From Variovorax sp. TBS-050B (lineage in GTDB: Bacteria; Pseudomonadota; Gammaproteobacteria; Burkholderiales; Burkholderiaceae_C), in contig NZ_JARXYR010000002.1 of NCBI RefSeq assembly GCF_029893635.1, positions 3,757,001 through 3,821,000 of the forward strand: a DNA stretch of 64,000 bases, in the 5' to 3' direction. Made by a program: the position numbers and the translations under genes. Shown here in pieces: positions 19,463 through 31,053 of this stretch (positions within the stretch are counted from its first letter, which is position 1; each line of letters starts with the position of its first letter). The notes beneath the pieces are model-generated. The model did not search any database. It saw only the letters and a program-made list of their open reading frames with translations, and was not told the DNA's origin.

Positions 19463-20476
19463 CTACCGCGCCGCGGCCCGCGCCTCGGCGATCCAGCCGT
19501 CGAAGAGCTGCTGGTGCGCCCGGATCCAGCCGTCCGCGTGGCGCGCCACGTCCTGCGGCGAACTGGCGCCCTGGCTCATGCGCAGGTTCTGGGCGTTGAT
19601 GTCGCCGATCGGCAGCTTCATCAGCTCGAACAGCTTCGCCGCGGCCGGGTTCTTTTCGATGAAGGCGCGGTTGGCCACGATCCGTTCTTCGTTCGCGAGG
19701 AAGCCGTAGTTCCGGCCGTTCGGCAACTGCGTGTCGACGTTCCCGCCGTCCTGCGAGGACGAGAAGGGCACCTGCAGCCACACCACGTCCGCGCCAGGGC
19801 GCAGCACCGCGCTGACCCAGTAGGGCGTCCAGGTGTAGTAGAGGACTGGCTTGTCCTGTTTGAAGCGCGCGATGGTGTCGGCCATCAGCGCGGCGTAGCT
19901 GCCCTGCTTGTGGGTGACGGTGTCGCGCAGGTGGTAGGCGGTGAGGTGGTTCTCGATCGCCAGTTCGCAGCCCCAGCCGGGATTGCAGCCTGTGAGGTCG
20001 GCCTTGCCGTCGCCGTCCGCATCGAACAGTCGGGCGATGGCGGGGTCTCTGAGCTGCGCGATGTTGGTGATGCCGTACTGCTCGGCGGTCTTGCGGTCGA
20101 TCAGATAGCCCTGCACCGCGCCTTCCGAGTACACGCCCTCGCGCCACAGCTTCGCGTCGCCGCCGCTGTTCCGGTAGAAGTCGGCATGCAGCAGGCTCCA
20201 GTGGTGGGCCATGAAGGTGGCGTCGCCGTTGGCGATGGCCAGGTGCTCGGTGGCGGGTTCGAGGTCGCGCATCGGCTCCACGGTGTAGCCGAGCTTCTCG
20301 AGCCCGCGCATCACGAGCAGCGTCTGGAAAGCCTCTTCGGCGAGCGAGCTCTTGAGCGGCCGCACGGTCACGCCCTGGCCGGGGAGGTCGTCGGCCGCCA
20401 GGGCGGCGAGGGCCGTGGTGGCGAAGGCGAGGGCGAGCAGGCCGCGTGCGAAGAGACGGGTCGTGAGCTTTGTCAT
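19463..20476 (-). CDS. proX: Glycine betaine ABC transporter substrate-binding protein ProX
   Basis: Periplasmic receptor of the osmoprotectant uptake system. The 337-residue product has a signal peptide (about 1-27, ending TTALAALA). The mature part has [30 protein letters not shown] and [11 protein letters not shown], with the ligand-cage aromatic stretch [15 protein letters not shown]. The double Cys in [10 protein letters not shown] matches the disulfide of E. coli ProX. ATG 20476 gives the signal peptide. It is third in the minus-strand operon proV–proW–proX, 17 bases after proW. Confidence 0.95.
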   Translation of the reverse strand: MTKLTTRLFARGLLALAFATTALAALAADDLPGQGVTVRPLKSSLAEEAFQTLLVMRGLEKLGYTVEPMRDLEPATEHLAIANGDATFMAHHWSLLHADFYRNSGGDAKLWREGVYSEGAVQGYLIDRKTAEQYGITNIAQLRDPAIARLFDADGDGKADLTGCNPGWGCELAIENHLTAYHLRDTVTHKQGSYAALMADTIARFKQDKPVLYYTWTPYWVSAVLRPGADVVWLQVPFSSSQDGGNVDTQLPNGRNYGFLANEERIVANRAFIEKNPAAAKLFELMKLPIGDINAQNLRMSQGASSPQDVARHADGWIRAHQQLFDGWIAEARAAAR

Positions 20477-20493
20477 GCGTGTTCCCTTCCTTC

Positions 20494-21645
20494 TCATTGC
20501 GCCTGGGTCGACAGGGCGGGCGCCGGTTCGTCCGCCGGTCGGCCCGGCGCCACGGCGTGCTGCAGCAGGCGCAGCACCAGGCCTGCCGGGCCGGTGTGCC
20601 ACCAGCGGCGGCCGGCGGCACGGCGCGAGCGGCCCATGGCCTGCGTCAAGCGGTCGAGCGAAATGGCCAGCAGCACGATGCCCAGGCCGCCGACGGTCGC
20701 CAGGCCCATGTCGAGCCGCCCGATGCCGCGCAGCACCATCTGCCCCAGGCCGCCGACCGCGATCATCGAGGCGATCACCACCATCGAGAGCGACAGCATC
20801 AGCGCCTGGTTGATGCCCGCCATGATCGACGGCATGGCGAGCGGCAGCTGCACCTTCACGAGCATCTGCCACGGCGAGGCGCCATAGGCGCGCGCGGCTT
20901 CGATGAGGTCGGGGCGCACCTGGCGCAGGCCCAGGTTGGTCAGGCGCACCAGCGGCGCCAGCGCGAAGATGATGGTCACGATCACGCCCGGCACGTTGCC
21001 GATGCCGAACAGCATCACCACCGGCACCAGGTAGACGAAGGCGGGCGTGGTCTGCATCGCGTCGAGCACCGGGCGCATCACGCGCTGGGCGCGGTCGCTG
21101 CTGGCCAGCAGCACGCCGAGCGGCAGGCCGATCAGCATGCAGAACACCAGCGAGGTCAGCACCAGCGACAGCGTGACCATCGCCTCGGGCCAGATGCCGA
21201 GCATGGCCACCAGCAGCAGCGCGACGGTGGTGCCGATCGCCAAGGCACGGCCCGCGAACTGCCAAGCCAGCAGGCCCACGAGCGCGATCATCGCCAGCGT
21301 GGGCAGGCCGGTGAGCAGGCCCTGCACCCAGTTCAGCGTGCCGTCGATCGGCAGCCGCACGGTCTGGAAGAAGGGGCGGAAGTGCTCGACCACCCAGCCG
21401 AGGCCCTGGTTGATCCAGGCTTCGACCGGCAGCGAGCCGTCCCACAGGCGGTGCAGTGCAAGACCCGTGGTGGCGGGATCGGCGGCATTCGTGGTGGCAG
21501 CGGCGGCCCCCTGGGCCGGTGCGTCGAGCCAGGCGCTCGTGGCCGAGGCATCGGGTGCGGCGGAGAGTGCCTGCCACGGGTCGGTGTAGACGGCAGCAGC
21601 GATGGCGTCGTGGCCCAGTTCGGAGGGGAGTGCGTTGTCGTTCAT
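20494..21645 (-). CDS. proW: Glycine betaine ABC transporter permease ProW
   Basis: Inner-membrane permease of the ProU-type importer, 383 residues. A long soluble N-terminal tail (about 1-95, Ala-rich) precedes the transmembrane helices, as in E. coli ProW. The EAA loop that contacts ProV is [29 protein letters not shown]. The C-terminal tail is Arg-rich. ATG 21645 follows proV by 26 bases. The order proV–proW–proX is the standard one. Confidence 0.95.
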   Translation of the reverse strand: MNDNALPSELGHDAIAAAVYTDPWQALSAAPDASATSAWLDAPAQGAAAATTNAADPATTGLALHRLWDGSLPVEAWINQGLGWVVEHFRPFFQTVRLPIDGTLNWVQGLLTGLPTLAMIALVGLLAWQFAGRALAIGTTVALLLVAMLGIWPEAMVTLSLVLTSLVFCMLIGLPLGVLLASSDRAQRVMRPVLDAMQTTPAFVYLVPVVMLFGIGNVPGVIVTIIFALAPLVRLTNLGLRQVRPDLIEAARAYGASPWQMLVKVQLPLAMPSIMAGINQALMLSLSMVVIASMIAVGGLGQMVLRGIGRLDMGLATVGGLGIVLLAISLDRLTQAMGRSRRAAGRRWWHTGPAGLVLRLLQHAVAPGRPADEPAPALSTQAQ

Positions 21646-21671
21646 CGGTTCGGTTTTCTCCAGATGTGCAG

Positions 21672-22925
21672 TCAGTGCGCTTCGGCGGCGAGCGCGGGGG
21701 CGGCGTGGGGCAGGGCGGGTTCGATCGGCGGCGTGTCGCGGTCGAGGAACCTCAGCAGCGTGGTCTTGCTGATCGCGCCGCAGAAGCGGCCGTCCGCCGC
21801 CACCACCGGCAGCGCGCAGGGCGCCTGGGCGAGCGTGCCGATGAGCCCGGCGACGGGCGCGTCGGCATCGATCGAAGGCAGGTCGCCGAGAAAGGCGTGC
21901 TGCAGGCCGAGCGGACCCGAGCGGCCGTCGAGCGCGCTGCGCAGCGTGTCGGCCGAGACCACGCCGAGGAAGCGCTTGTTCGGGCTGACCACGTAGGCGA
22001 AGTCGCGGTCCTGGTCCTCGAGCAGCTGCAGCGCCGCGCGCGCGCCGCGTTCGGGATGCTCGCTGACGACGGTGAGCGACTTGCGCGCGATGTCCGCGGC
22101 CTTGAACACGGCCGCCGCGTCCACGCCGCGCACGAAGCTGCGCACGTAGTCGTCGGCGGGGCTGCGCAGGATCTCGTCGGGCGTGCCGACCTGGATCACG
22201 TGGCCGTCCTTCATGATCGCGATGCGGTCGCCGATGCGCATCGCCTCGTCGAGGTCGTGCGAGATGAAGACGATGGTGCGGCGCTGCTGTTGCTGCAGCC
22301 GCAGCAGTTCCGACTGCATCTCGGTGCGGATGATCGGATCGAGCGCCGAGAAGGCCTCGTCCATCAGCAGGATCGACGGGTCGGAAGCCAGCGCGCGCGC
22401 CAGGCCCACGCGCTGCTGCATGCCGCCCGAGAGCTCGTCGGGGTAGCTGTCGCCCCAACCCGCGAGGCCGACCTGCGCGAGCGCGAGGTCCGCCTGCGCG
22501 AGGCGCTCCTTCTTGCTGGTGCCCGAAAGCTCGAGGCCGAAGGCGGTGTTCTCGCGCACCGTCATGTGCGGCATCAGCGCGAAGGACTGGAACACCATGC
22601 TGATGTCCTTGCGGCGCAGCGCGCGCAGTCGGGCGTCGGAATGTTCGTTGATGTCGGCGCCGTCGATCACGATGCGCCCCGCGGTCGGCTCGATGAGCCG
22701 GTTCAGCAGGCGCACCAGCGTCGACTTGCCGGAGCCCGAAAGGCCCATGATCACGAAGATCTCGCCGGCCTGGATCTCGAAGGTGGCGTCGAACACGCCG
22801 ATCGACTGGCCGGTGCGCGCGAGGATCTCCTTTTTCGAGAGACCCTGGCGCGCCAGTTCGAGCGCCTGCTCGGGCGCGTCGCCGAACACCTTGAAGACAT
22901 GGTCGATGAGAATTGCTTTGGCCAT
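21672..22925 (-). CDS. proV: Glycine betaine ABC transporter ATP-binding protein ProV
   Basis: ATPase of the ProU-type importer, 417 residues. Walker [10 protein letters not shown] (61-69), signature [15 protein letters not shown], Walker [13 protein letters not shown], and a switch His in FISHDLDEA are all present. Two CBS domains fill the C-terminal third (about 280-400); in this family they sense ionic strength. The start is ATG 22925, giving [22 protein letters not shown] lies just upstream. It is the first gene of the operon and has a leader of about 260 bases with a dyad. Confidence 0.96.
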   Translation of the reverse strand: MAKAILIDHVFKVFGDAPEQALELARQGLSKKEILARTGQSIGVFDATFEIQAGEIFVIMGLSGSGKSTLVRLLNRLIEPTAGRIVIDGADINEHSDARLRALRRKDISMVFQSFALMPHMTVRENTAFGLELSGTSKKERLAQADLALAQVGLAGWGDSYPDELSGGMQQRVGLARALASDPSILLMDEAFSALDPIIRTEMQSELLRLQQQQRRTIVFISHDLDEAMRIGDRIAIMKDGHVIQVGTPDEILRSPADDYVRSFVRGVDAAAVFKAADIARKSLTVVSEHPERGARAALQLLEDQDRDFAYVVSPNKRFLGVVSADTLRSALDGRSGPLGLQHAFLGDLPSIDADAPVAGLIGTLAQAPCALPVVAADGRFCGAISKTTLLRFLDRDTPPIEPALPHAAPALAAEAH

Positions 22926-23156
22926 AGCCGGGGCTCCTTGTGCGAAGGTTGGACACGGGCGCCGCCCCAGGGGCGGCTGCGGCCACGCCATCGGTCCTTT
23001 GGAAGCAGGAGGCCAGCGCGGCGCCGGTTCAGGGCGCCCGCTCGATGTGCGTGGCTTGGCAAGGGGGCCGGAACGATCCGGCCGATGGCCGGGCTGGGCC
23101 CGGCACCAGAGCCCTGCGCCGCGACGGGATTCGAAGATCCGCGAGTAGTGCAGGGG

Positions 23157-23180
23157 CGATCAACATGGCGTTGTTGATCG
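23157..23180. promoter_or_regulatory. Perfect dyad in the proV leader
   Basis: CGATCAACA (23157-23165) and TGTTGATCG (23172-23180) are exact reverse complements around TGGCGT. On the minus strand it covers about +7 to +30 of the predicted proV transcript, so it could be an operator just past the start point or an RNA hairpin. Confidence 0.5.
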
Positions 23181-23193
23181 ACTGAAGCCCTCG

Positions 23194-23223
23194 ATTATAA
23201 CTTTTGAGCATGAAGAAGGTCAA
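23194..23223 (-). promoter_or_regulatory. Sigma-70 promoter of the proVWX operon
   Basis: On the minus strand, TTGACC (plus positions 23218-23223) is followed after 18 bases by a perfect TATAAT (23194-23199). The transcript would start near 23187, giving a leader of about 260 bases before proV. Confidence 0.6.
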
Positions 23224-23327
23224 CCCGCACTGTTTCGAGGGCGGTGGGCTTGGAAAAGGGCTTCTTCAAATGCGAGCTATTCTTATTGACGGATACTCAC
23301 CCCACCAAGACAGCGGAGCTTCCTGAC

Positions 23328-24725
<1,398 letters not shown>

Positions 24726-24737
24726 AGACGGACGACC

Positions 24738-24845
24738 GAACGCAGAGGGCGCGAAGATTTCGCAGAGGTCGCAGAAGGAAAACCAAATCTTGTTTCCGGT
24801 TTCTTCTGCGACTTCTGCGTCTCTTTTTATCTTCGTTCTGCGTTC
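24738..24845. repeat. Large imperfect inverted repeat between convergent genes
   Basis: GAACGCAGA at the left end is matched by TCTGCGTTC at the right end, GAAGAT by ATCTTC, and an inner CGCAGAGGTCGCAGAAG by CTTCTGCGACTTCTGCG with one mismatch. The whole 108 bases would fold into a long hairpin with small bulges. The repeated CGCAGA unit resembles dispersed palindromes found between genes in many proteobacteria. Placed between two stop codons, it can serve as a two-way terminator. Confidence 0.65.
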
Positions 24846-24863
24846 GGCTGCCCGATCCCGCGT

Positions 24864-25481
24864 TCAGTACCCGATGGTGTAGCGCTGGCGTGAATGGGCC
24901 GGCTTTTCCAGCTCGTCGATGAACGCGATCGCGTAATCCTCGAAAGTGATCCAGCTGCGGCCTTGTTCGCTCACGAGCAGGTCGTCCTTGCCGAGGCGGA
25001 ACTTGCCGGTGCGCTCGCCTTCGACGAACTCGGCCGAGGGCGAGAGGAAGGTCCAGTCCAGGTCCTTTTCGTTGCGCAGCGCCTCGAGGAACACGCCGCC
25101 GGCGGACGCTTCGGCGCGGTAGGCGTCGGGGAAGTCGGGCGTGTCGATCACCTTGAGGCCGGGCGCCGCGAACAGGCTGCCGGCGCCGCCCACCACGAGC
25201 AGGCGCTTCACGCCCGCGCGCTTGACGGGTTCGATGATGGCGGCGGGCGGCACGGTCGCGAAATGCGCCGCGCTGAACACCGCGTCGTGGCCTGCCACGG
25301 CTTTTTCGAGCGCCGCGCCGTCGAGCACGTCGAGGTCGACCGCCTGGACGTTGGGACGTCCCGCGAGCTTGGCGCTCGCTTTGCGCGCGATGGCGGTGAC
25401 GGTGTGGCCGCGGCGAAGCGCTTCCTCGAGCAGGCGGCTGCCGGCCCGTCCGGTGGCGCCGATGATGGCGATGTGGCTCAT
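24864..25481 (-). CDS. NAD(P)-dependent oxidoreductase, NmrA/atypical SDR family
   Basis: 205 residues with a Rossmann fold. The dinucleotide-binding motif is GATGRAGSRL (8-17), then VDLDVLDGAALEKAVAGHDAVFSA, and VKRLLVVGGAGSL. It lacks the YxxxK pair of classical short-chain dehydrogenases, so it belongs with the NAD(P)H-binding, flavin-reductase or quinone-oxidoreductase-like proteins of the YwnB type. Its substrate is unknown. It is divergent from a LysR gene (110 bases between the two starts), the typical layout for a LysR-controlled target. Confidence 0.85.
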   Translation of the reverse strand: MSHIAIIGATGRAGSRLLEEALRRGHTVTAIARKASAKLAGRPNVQAVDLDVLDGAALEKAVAGHDAVFSAAHFATVPPAAIIEPVKRAGVKRLLVVGGAGSLFAAPGLKVIDTPDFPDAYRAEASAGGVFLEALRNEKDLDWTFLSPSAEFVEGERTGKFRLGKDDLLVSEQGRSWITFEDYAIAFIDELEKPAHSRQRYTIGY

Positions 25482-25581
25482 GAGTGACTCCAGAACAAAG
25501 AAGTGTGGAAGGGAACGCCACGCATCTTAGGTTTCTGGTTTTGAAAGAAATACCCCAGGATTCGCGCGTGTTTGTTTCTAG

Positions 25582-25602
25582 AATCGGTCGAATGGACCGA
25601 TT
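25582..25602. promoter_or_regulatory. Dyad over the start codon of the LysR gene
   Basis: AATCGGTC (25582-25589) and GACCGATT (25595-25602) are exact reverse complements separated by GAATG. The ATG of the regulator (25592) falls in the centre and right arm. It could be an autoregulatory site or an mRNA hairpin that hides the start codon. Confidence 0.4.
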
Positions 25603-26509
25603 GAACGCAATGCGAGTGTTCGTGGCCGTGGTCGACGCGGGCAGCCTCTCAGCCGCGGCCGACAAGCTCGACATGTCGCGGCCGGTGGTCACGCGCTACG
25701 TGGCCGAGCTCGAACAATGGACCGGCGCCCGGCTGCTGCACCGCACGACACGCCGCCTGAGCCTCACGGCCGCCGGCGAGGAGCTGCTGCCGCGCTGCCG
25801 GCAGGTGCTCGAACTCGCGGGCGACATGCAGGCCGCGGTGCGCCATCCCGCCGAGGCGCCGCGCGGGCAGCTGCGCATCACGGCCAGCACCTCGTTCGCG
25901 CAGGCCCAGCTGGCCGATGCGGTGGCCGACTACGTGCGAATTCACCCCGGCGTGGCGGTCGACCTGGTGCTGCTGGACCGCGCGGTCAACCTCGTCGACG
26001 AGCGCATCGACCTCGCCATCCGCGTGGCTGCGGAGATCGATCCGAACCTGATCGCGCGCCGGCTCAGCGACTGCCACTCGGTGGTGTGCGCGTCACCCGA
26101 CTACCTGGGGCTGCACGGACGGCCGCTGGCCGTGGAGGAGCTGGCGCAGCGCAACTGCCTCACGCATTTCTACTTCGGCCGCAGCCTCTGGAACTTCACG
26201 CGCGGCGCGACCGGGGAGCCCGTATCGGTGGCGGTCGGCGGCAATGTCTCGGCCAACGATGCGGCCACCCTGATGTGCCTGGCCAGGGCCGGTGCTGGCA
26301 TTGCGATGCTGCCGACCTACCTGGCCGCACCGCTCTTGCAGCGAGGGGAACTGGTGCGGCTCTTCGAGGATTGCGAGCCGCAGGTGGTGGGCATCTATGC
26401 GGTCTACGCCTCGCGCAAGCACATGCCGGCCACGCTGCGCACGATGCTCGACTTTCTCGCGGAACGCTTCGCCGACCAGCCCGCGTGGGACCTGCCGCAC
26501 GCGGGTTGA
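25592..26509 (+). CDS. LysR-family transcriptional regulator
   Basis: 305 residues with an N-terminal winged helix-turn-helix (about 1-60: MDRLNAMRVFVAVVDAGSLSAAADKLDMSRPVVTRYVAELEQ) and a periplasmic-binding-like effector domain (from about 90, RGQLRITAS). The DNA-binding half reads like the CrgA/PA-type 'MDRLxAM' subgroup that controls adjacent oxidoreductases. ATG 25592 is chosen because it gives this conserved start. It is divergent from the NAD(P)-binding oxidoreductase, its probable target; the inducer cannot be told. Confidence 0.9.
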   Translation: MDRLNAMRVFVAVVDAGSLSAAADKLDMSRPVVTRYVAELEQWTGARLLHRTTRRLSLTAAGEELLPRCRQVLELAGDMQAAVRHPAEAPRGQLRITASTSFAQAQLADAVADYVRIHPGVAVDLVLLDRAVNLVDERIDLAIRVAAEIDPNLIARRLSDCHSVVCASPDYLGLHGRPLAVEELAQRNCLTHFYFGRSLWNFTRGATGEPVSVAVGGNVSANDAATLMCLARAGAGIAMLPTYLAAPLLQRGELVRLFEDCEPQVVGIYAVYASRKHMPATLRTMLDFLAERFADQPAWDLPHAG

Positions 26510-26528
26510 GGCGGCGCCGGGTTCGCCC

Positions 26529-27161
26529 TCAGTGCTTGCCGCCGTGCGGCGCGGGCCCCATCAGGCGGTCGGTGTACGCGATGGCCATGGCCGAGAGCAG
26601 GAAGGCGATGTGGATCACCGTCTGCGCGATCAGCACGCGGTCGGTGTAGTTGTCGGCGTTGATGAAGGTCTTGAGCAGATGGATCGAGCTGATGCCGATG
26701 ATCGCGGTGGCCAGCTTGACCTTGAGCACCGAGGCGTTCACGTGGCTCAGCCACTCGGGCTGGTCGCGGTGGCCTTCTAGGTCCATGCGGCTCACGAAGG
26801 TCTCGTAGCCGCCCACGATCACCATGATCAGCAGGTTGGAGATCATCACCACGTCGATCAGCGCCAGCACCACCAGCATGATCACGGTCTCGTTGAGCGA
26901 GGTGACGGGCGCGGTGGTCTTGTAGCCGATGCTCGTGATCAGCGCCTGCAGCGCGTCCTTGCTGCCGAAGGCCGCTTCGACGAGGTGCAGCAGTTCGACG
27001 AGGAAGTGCACCACATAGACGGCCTGCGCCACGATCAGGCCCAGGTACAGCGGCAGCTGCAGCCAGCGGCTCGCGAAGATCAGCTTGGGCAGCGGGCGAA
27101 GCGGCGAGCCTCGGCCGGGAACGGGCGTGGTCGGGGGATCGAAGGATTCGGGAGCGGACAT
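26529..27161 (-). CDS. YqhA/UPF0114-family inner-membrane protein
   Basis: 210 residues with four hydrophobic helices (about 36-60, 88-118, 145-165 and 178-195). The sequence LPKLIFASRWLQLPLYLGLIVAQ and LNETVIMLVVLALIDVVMISNLLIMVIVGGYE matches the TIGR00645 / UPF0114 family. The function is not established. The N-terminal 25 residues are Pro-rich and variable. It is divergent from acsA. Confidence 0.9.
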   Translation of the reverse strand: MSAPESFDPPTTPVPGRGSPLRPLPKLIFASRWLQLPLYLGLIVAQAVYVVHFLVELLHLVEAAFGSKDALQALITSIGYKTTAPVTSLNETVIMLVVLALIDVVMISNLLIMVIVGGYETFVSRMDLEGHRDQPEWLSHVNASVLKVKLATAIIGISSIHLLKTFINADNYTDRVLIAQTVIHIAFLLSAMAIAYTDRLMGPAPHGGKH

Positions 27162-27315
27162 CGGAGGTCGATTGGAAACGACCGGCGATTCTAGGGTGTC
27201 CCCGCGTCCGACTCGTGATAACCCTGAGAACTAACATCGCAACCTGGCCGTCACGTCAGTGATCCGTAAGTGGGCCCGCCGACATTACGGCCGCACCTAT
27301 CCAGGAGACAAGCGA

Positions 27316-29316
<2,001 letters not shown>

Positions 29317-29455
29317 TTTTCGATCTGTAGGACATCGGCTTTACTAGGAAGCGGGGCCGCTCGGGGCCCCTGGCCTGAGGTACAACCGGCGGGTCGCCCT
29401 GCGCCTCCGCGCGGGCGCGTTCATCGTGTTCGATCTTTGCCAAGGAGGCGCCAAA

Positions 29456-29956
29456 ATGGGCGTGAGATCTGCTTTCGTTTTTGCCGTTCTGCTGCTGATC
29501 GCGGCGCTGGCCGCGCTCAACTGGGGCACCTTGTCGGCGCCCGTGCCGATGTCGCTCGGCTTCATGACGCTGTCCGCGCCGCTCGGCCTGGTGATGCTGG
29601 GGCTCACGGCGGCACTGGGCGTGTTCTTCCTCGTCTATGTGCTGTACCTGCACAGCACGGTGATGATGGATGCCAAGCGCCACAACCGCGAGATGCAGGT
29701 TCAGCGCGATCTCGCCGACAAGGCCGAGGCCTCGCGCTTCACCGAGCTGCGCAATTTCCTCGAAGCGCAGGAAAACAAGCACATGGCGCAGAACGCCGAG
29801 AACCACGCGGCGCTGCTCGCACGGCTGGGGCAGGTCGAGAACGTGATCCGCCAGCGCTCGGAGCAATCCGACAACATCGTGGCGGCGCACATCGGCCAGC
29901 TCGAGGACCGCATCGAGCGCCGGCCGCTGCCCACCGACATCGACCCGCGCGTCTGA
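29456..29956 (+). CDS. LapA-domain-like small membrane protein
   Basis: 166 residues with two N-terminal transmembrane helices (about 5-24 and 42-68), then a cytoplasmic coiled-coil tail rich in Glu, Gln and Arg. The first part resembles the LapA (lipopolysaccharide assembly protein A) domain. ATG 29456 has AAGGAGG six bases upstream, a near-perfect ribosome-binding site. It may affect the envelope; nothing more can be said. Confidence 0.7.
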   Translation: MGVRSAFVFAVLLLIAALAALNWGTLSAPVPMSLGFMTLSAPLGLVMLGLTAALGVFFLVYVLYLHSTVMMDAKRHNREMQVQRDLADKAEASRFTELRNFLEAQENKHMAQNAENHAALLARLGQVENVIRQRSEQSDNIVAAHIGQLEDRIERRPLPTDIDPRV

Positions 29957-30001
29957 CGCGCGTCCGGGCGGGCGCCGGACGCGCTTGGTTCGGGGCGGCG
30001 G

Positions 30002-30307
30002 CTACTTCGTCGTCAGCACCCAGGCGGCGAGCTTCTTCGCATCCGCTTCGCTGACCTGGTTGTTCGCCGGCATCGGCACCGGCCCCCAGACCCCCGACCC
30101 CCCCTTGATGATCTTGGCCGCCAGCATGTCGGCCGCGCCGGCATTGCCCTTGTACTTGGCCGCCACGTCCTTGAAGGAGGGGCCGAGCACCTTGCGGTCC
30201 ACCGCGTGGCAGCTCATGCAGTTCTTCGACGTGGCGAGCGCCAGGTCTGCGAAAGCGGGCGCCGCAAGGCCAAGGCCCAGAAGCGCGAACGACAGAAGTC
30301 TTTTCAT
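30002..30307 (-). CDS. Class I cytochrome c (c551/c552-like)
   Basis: 101 residues. A signal peptide (about 1-20, ending APAFA) precedes a small mono-haem domain with CMSCH as the haem-binding site and a Met ligand in VPMPANN near residue 79. The pattern KVLGPSFKDVAAKYKG is typical of small periplasmic electron carriers of the c551/c552 type. ATG 30307 gives the signal peptide. It is divergent from the Trp-rich gene. Confidence 0.93.
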   Translation of the reverse strand: MKRLLSFALLGLGLAAPAFADLALATSKNCMSCHAVDRKVLGPSFKDVAAKYKGNAGAADMLAAKIIKGGSGVWGPVPMPANNQVSEADAKKLAAWVLTTK

Positions 30308-30411
30308 GGGGTTGTTTCGTAATGGCTGGGTTACATTCGATGCAACGCGATTGTAGGTAGCGCCGTGCACAGAGTCCGGATGCGTTGCCGACAGAACCGG
30401 AGGGACTCGCG

Positions 30412-30669
30412 ATGTTGTTTCTGCTGTTGGGCCTGCTGGGCGTGGCCCTGAAGTATTTCGAGATCGGCATGGTCGCCGAATGGAGCTGGTGGATCGTGCT
30501 CTCGCCTTTCGCGATGGCCGTGGCGTGGTGGGCCTGGGCCGACTGGTCGGGCTACACGAAGCGCAAGGTCGTCGAGCGCGAAGAGGCGCGCCGCCAGGCC
30601 CGCATCGACCGCCAGCGCAGCAACATGGGCCTGCCGGGCAGCAAGGGCGGTCAGCGGCCGCGCCGCTGA
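30412..30669 (+). CDS. TIGR04438-like small Trp-rich membrane protein
   Basis: 85 residues. Two short hydrophobic segments (about 1-16 and 24-43) contain six Trp residues in EWSWWIVLS and AWWAWADW, followed by a basic, Arg/Lys-rich cytoplasmic tail ending in GGQRPRR. This pattern is that of the small Trp-rich family common in Burkholderiales. ACCGGAGGGA lies ahead of ATG 30412. Function unknown. Confidence 0.8.
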   Translation: MLFLLLGLLGVALKYFEIGMVAEWSWWIVLSPFAMAVAWWAWADWSGYTKRKVVEREEARRQARIDRQRSNMGLPGSKGGQRPRR

Positions 30670-31053
30670 CCGCAGACCGGGTCGGCAGCAGCGACGAAAC
30701 GCCTGACCAGGAAGACATTCACGGCCAGGGCGGTTTTCGGACCTCAGCTTCGGGCACGTGGCTGCCGAGCCGAGTGCCGCCGATCGCGATCATCCCCAAT
30801 GGCATCACGCATGTCTGAGCACGCCCTTTTCCTGGGGTGAAGCCGAGCATGCCCGCCCGCTGCTGCTCGGTCGCCGCGGCGTGGCCGTGACGATGCAGCT
30901 GTTCTCGCGCATCCAGGTGGAGAGATGTTAAGAATGGCGCTGCATCCCCTCGCAATGCAATTTTTGTCCATGCATAGCTGAGGGAAAATCGCGGATCGGT
31001 CGCCAACAAGAATTAGCCGGCGATCGCAATCAGCGATTCAGGGAGGAATATTC
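30670..31053. other. Intergenic region without a recognisable gene
   Basis: 384 bases, less GC-rich than its surroundings near 30950-31050. A 96-codon minus-strand reading (30719-31009) is open but has no ribosome-binding site or family resemblance. A small dyad ATCGC-AATCA-GCGAT (31023-31037) lies just before the ribosome-binding site of the next gene. I see no promoter I would defend. Confidence 0.5.

Larger units (their letters stand above)
22926..23327. other. Intergenic region between proV and fumC
   Basis: About 400 bases with no convincing gene. The minus-strand half holds the proV promoter (23194-23223) and a long GC-rich leader with a 9-bp dyad (23157-23180). Short open readings occur but none has homologue-like features. 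The right part (about 23225-23327) is more AT-rich and must carry the fumC promoter; I cannot single out its elements. GGAG at 23315-23318 is the fumC ribosome-binding site. Confidence 0.6.

Noticed and set aside
30719..31009. A 96-codon minus-strand reading in the gap before the SUKH gene
   Set aside because: No ribosome-binding site, no recognisable family and no neighbours in the same direction. It may be chance in a non-coding gap.
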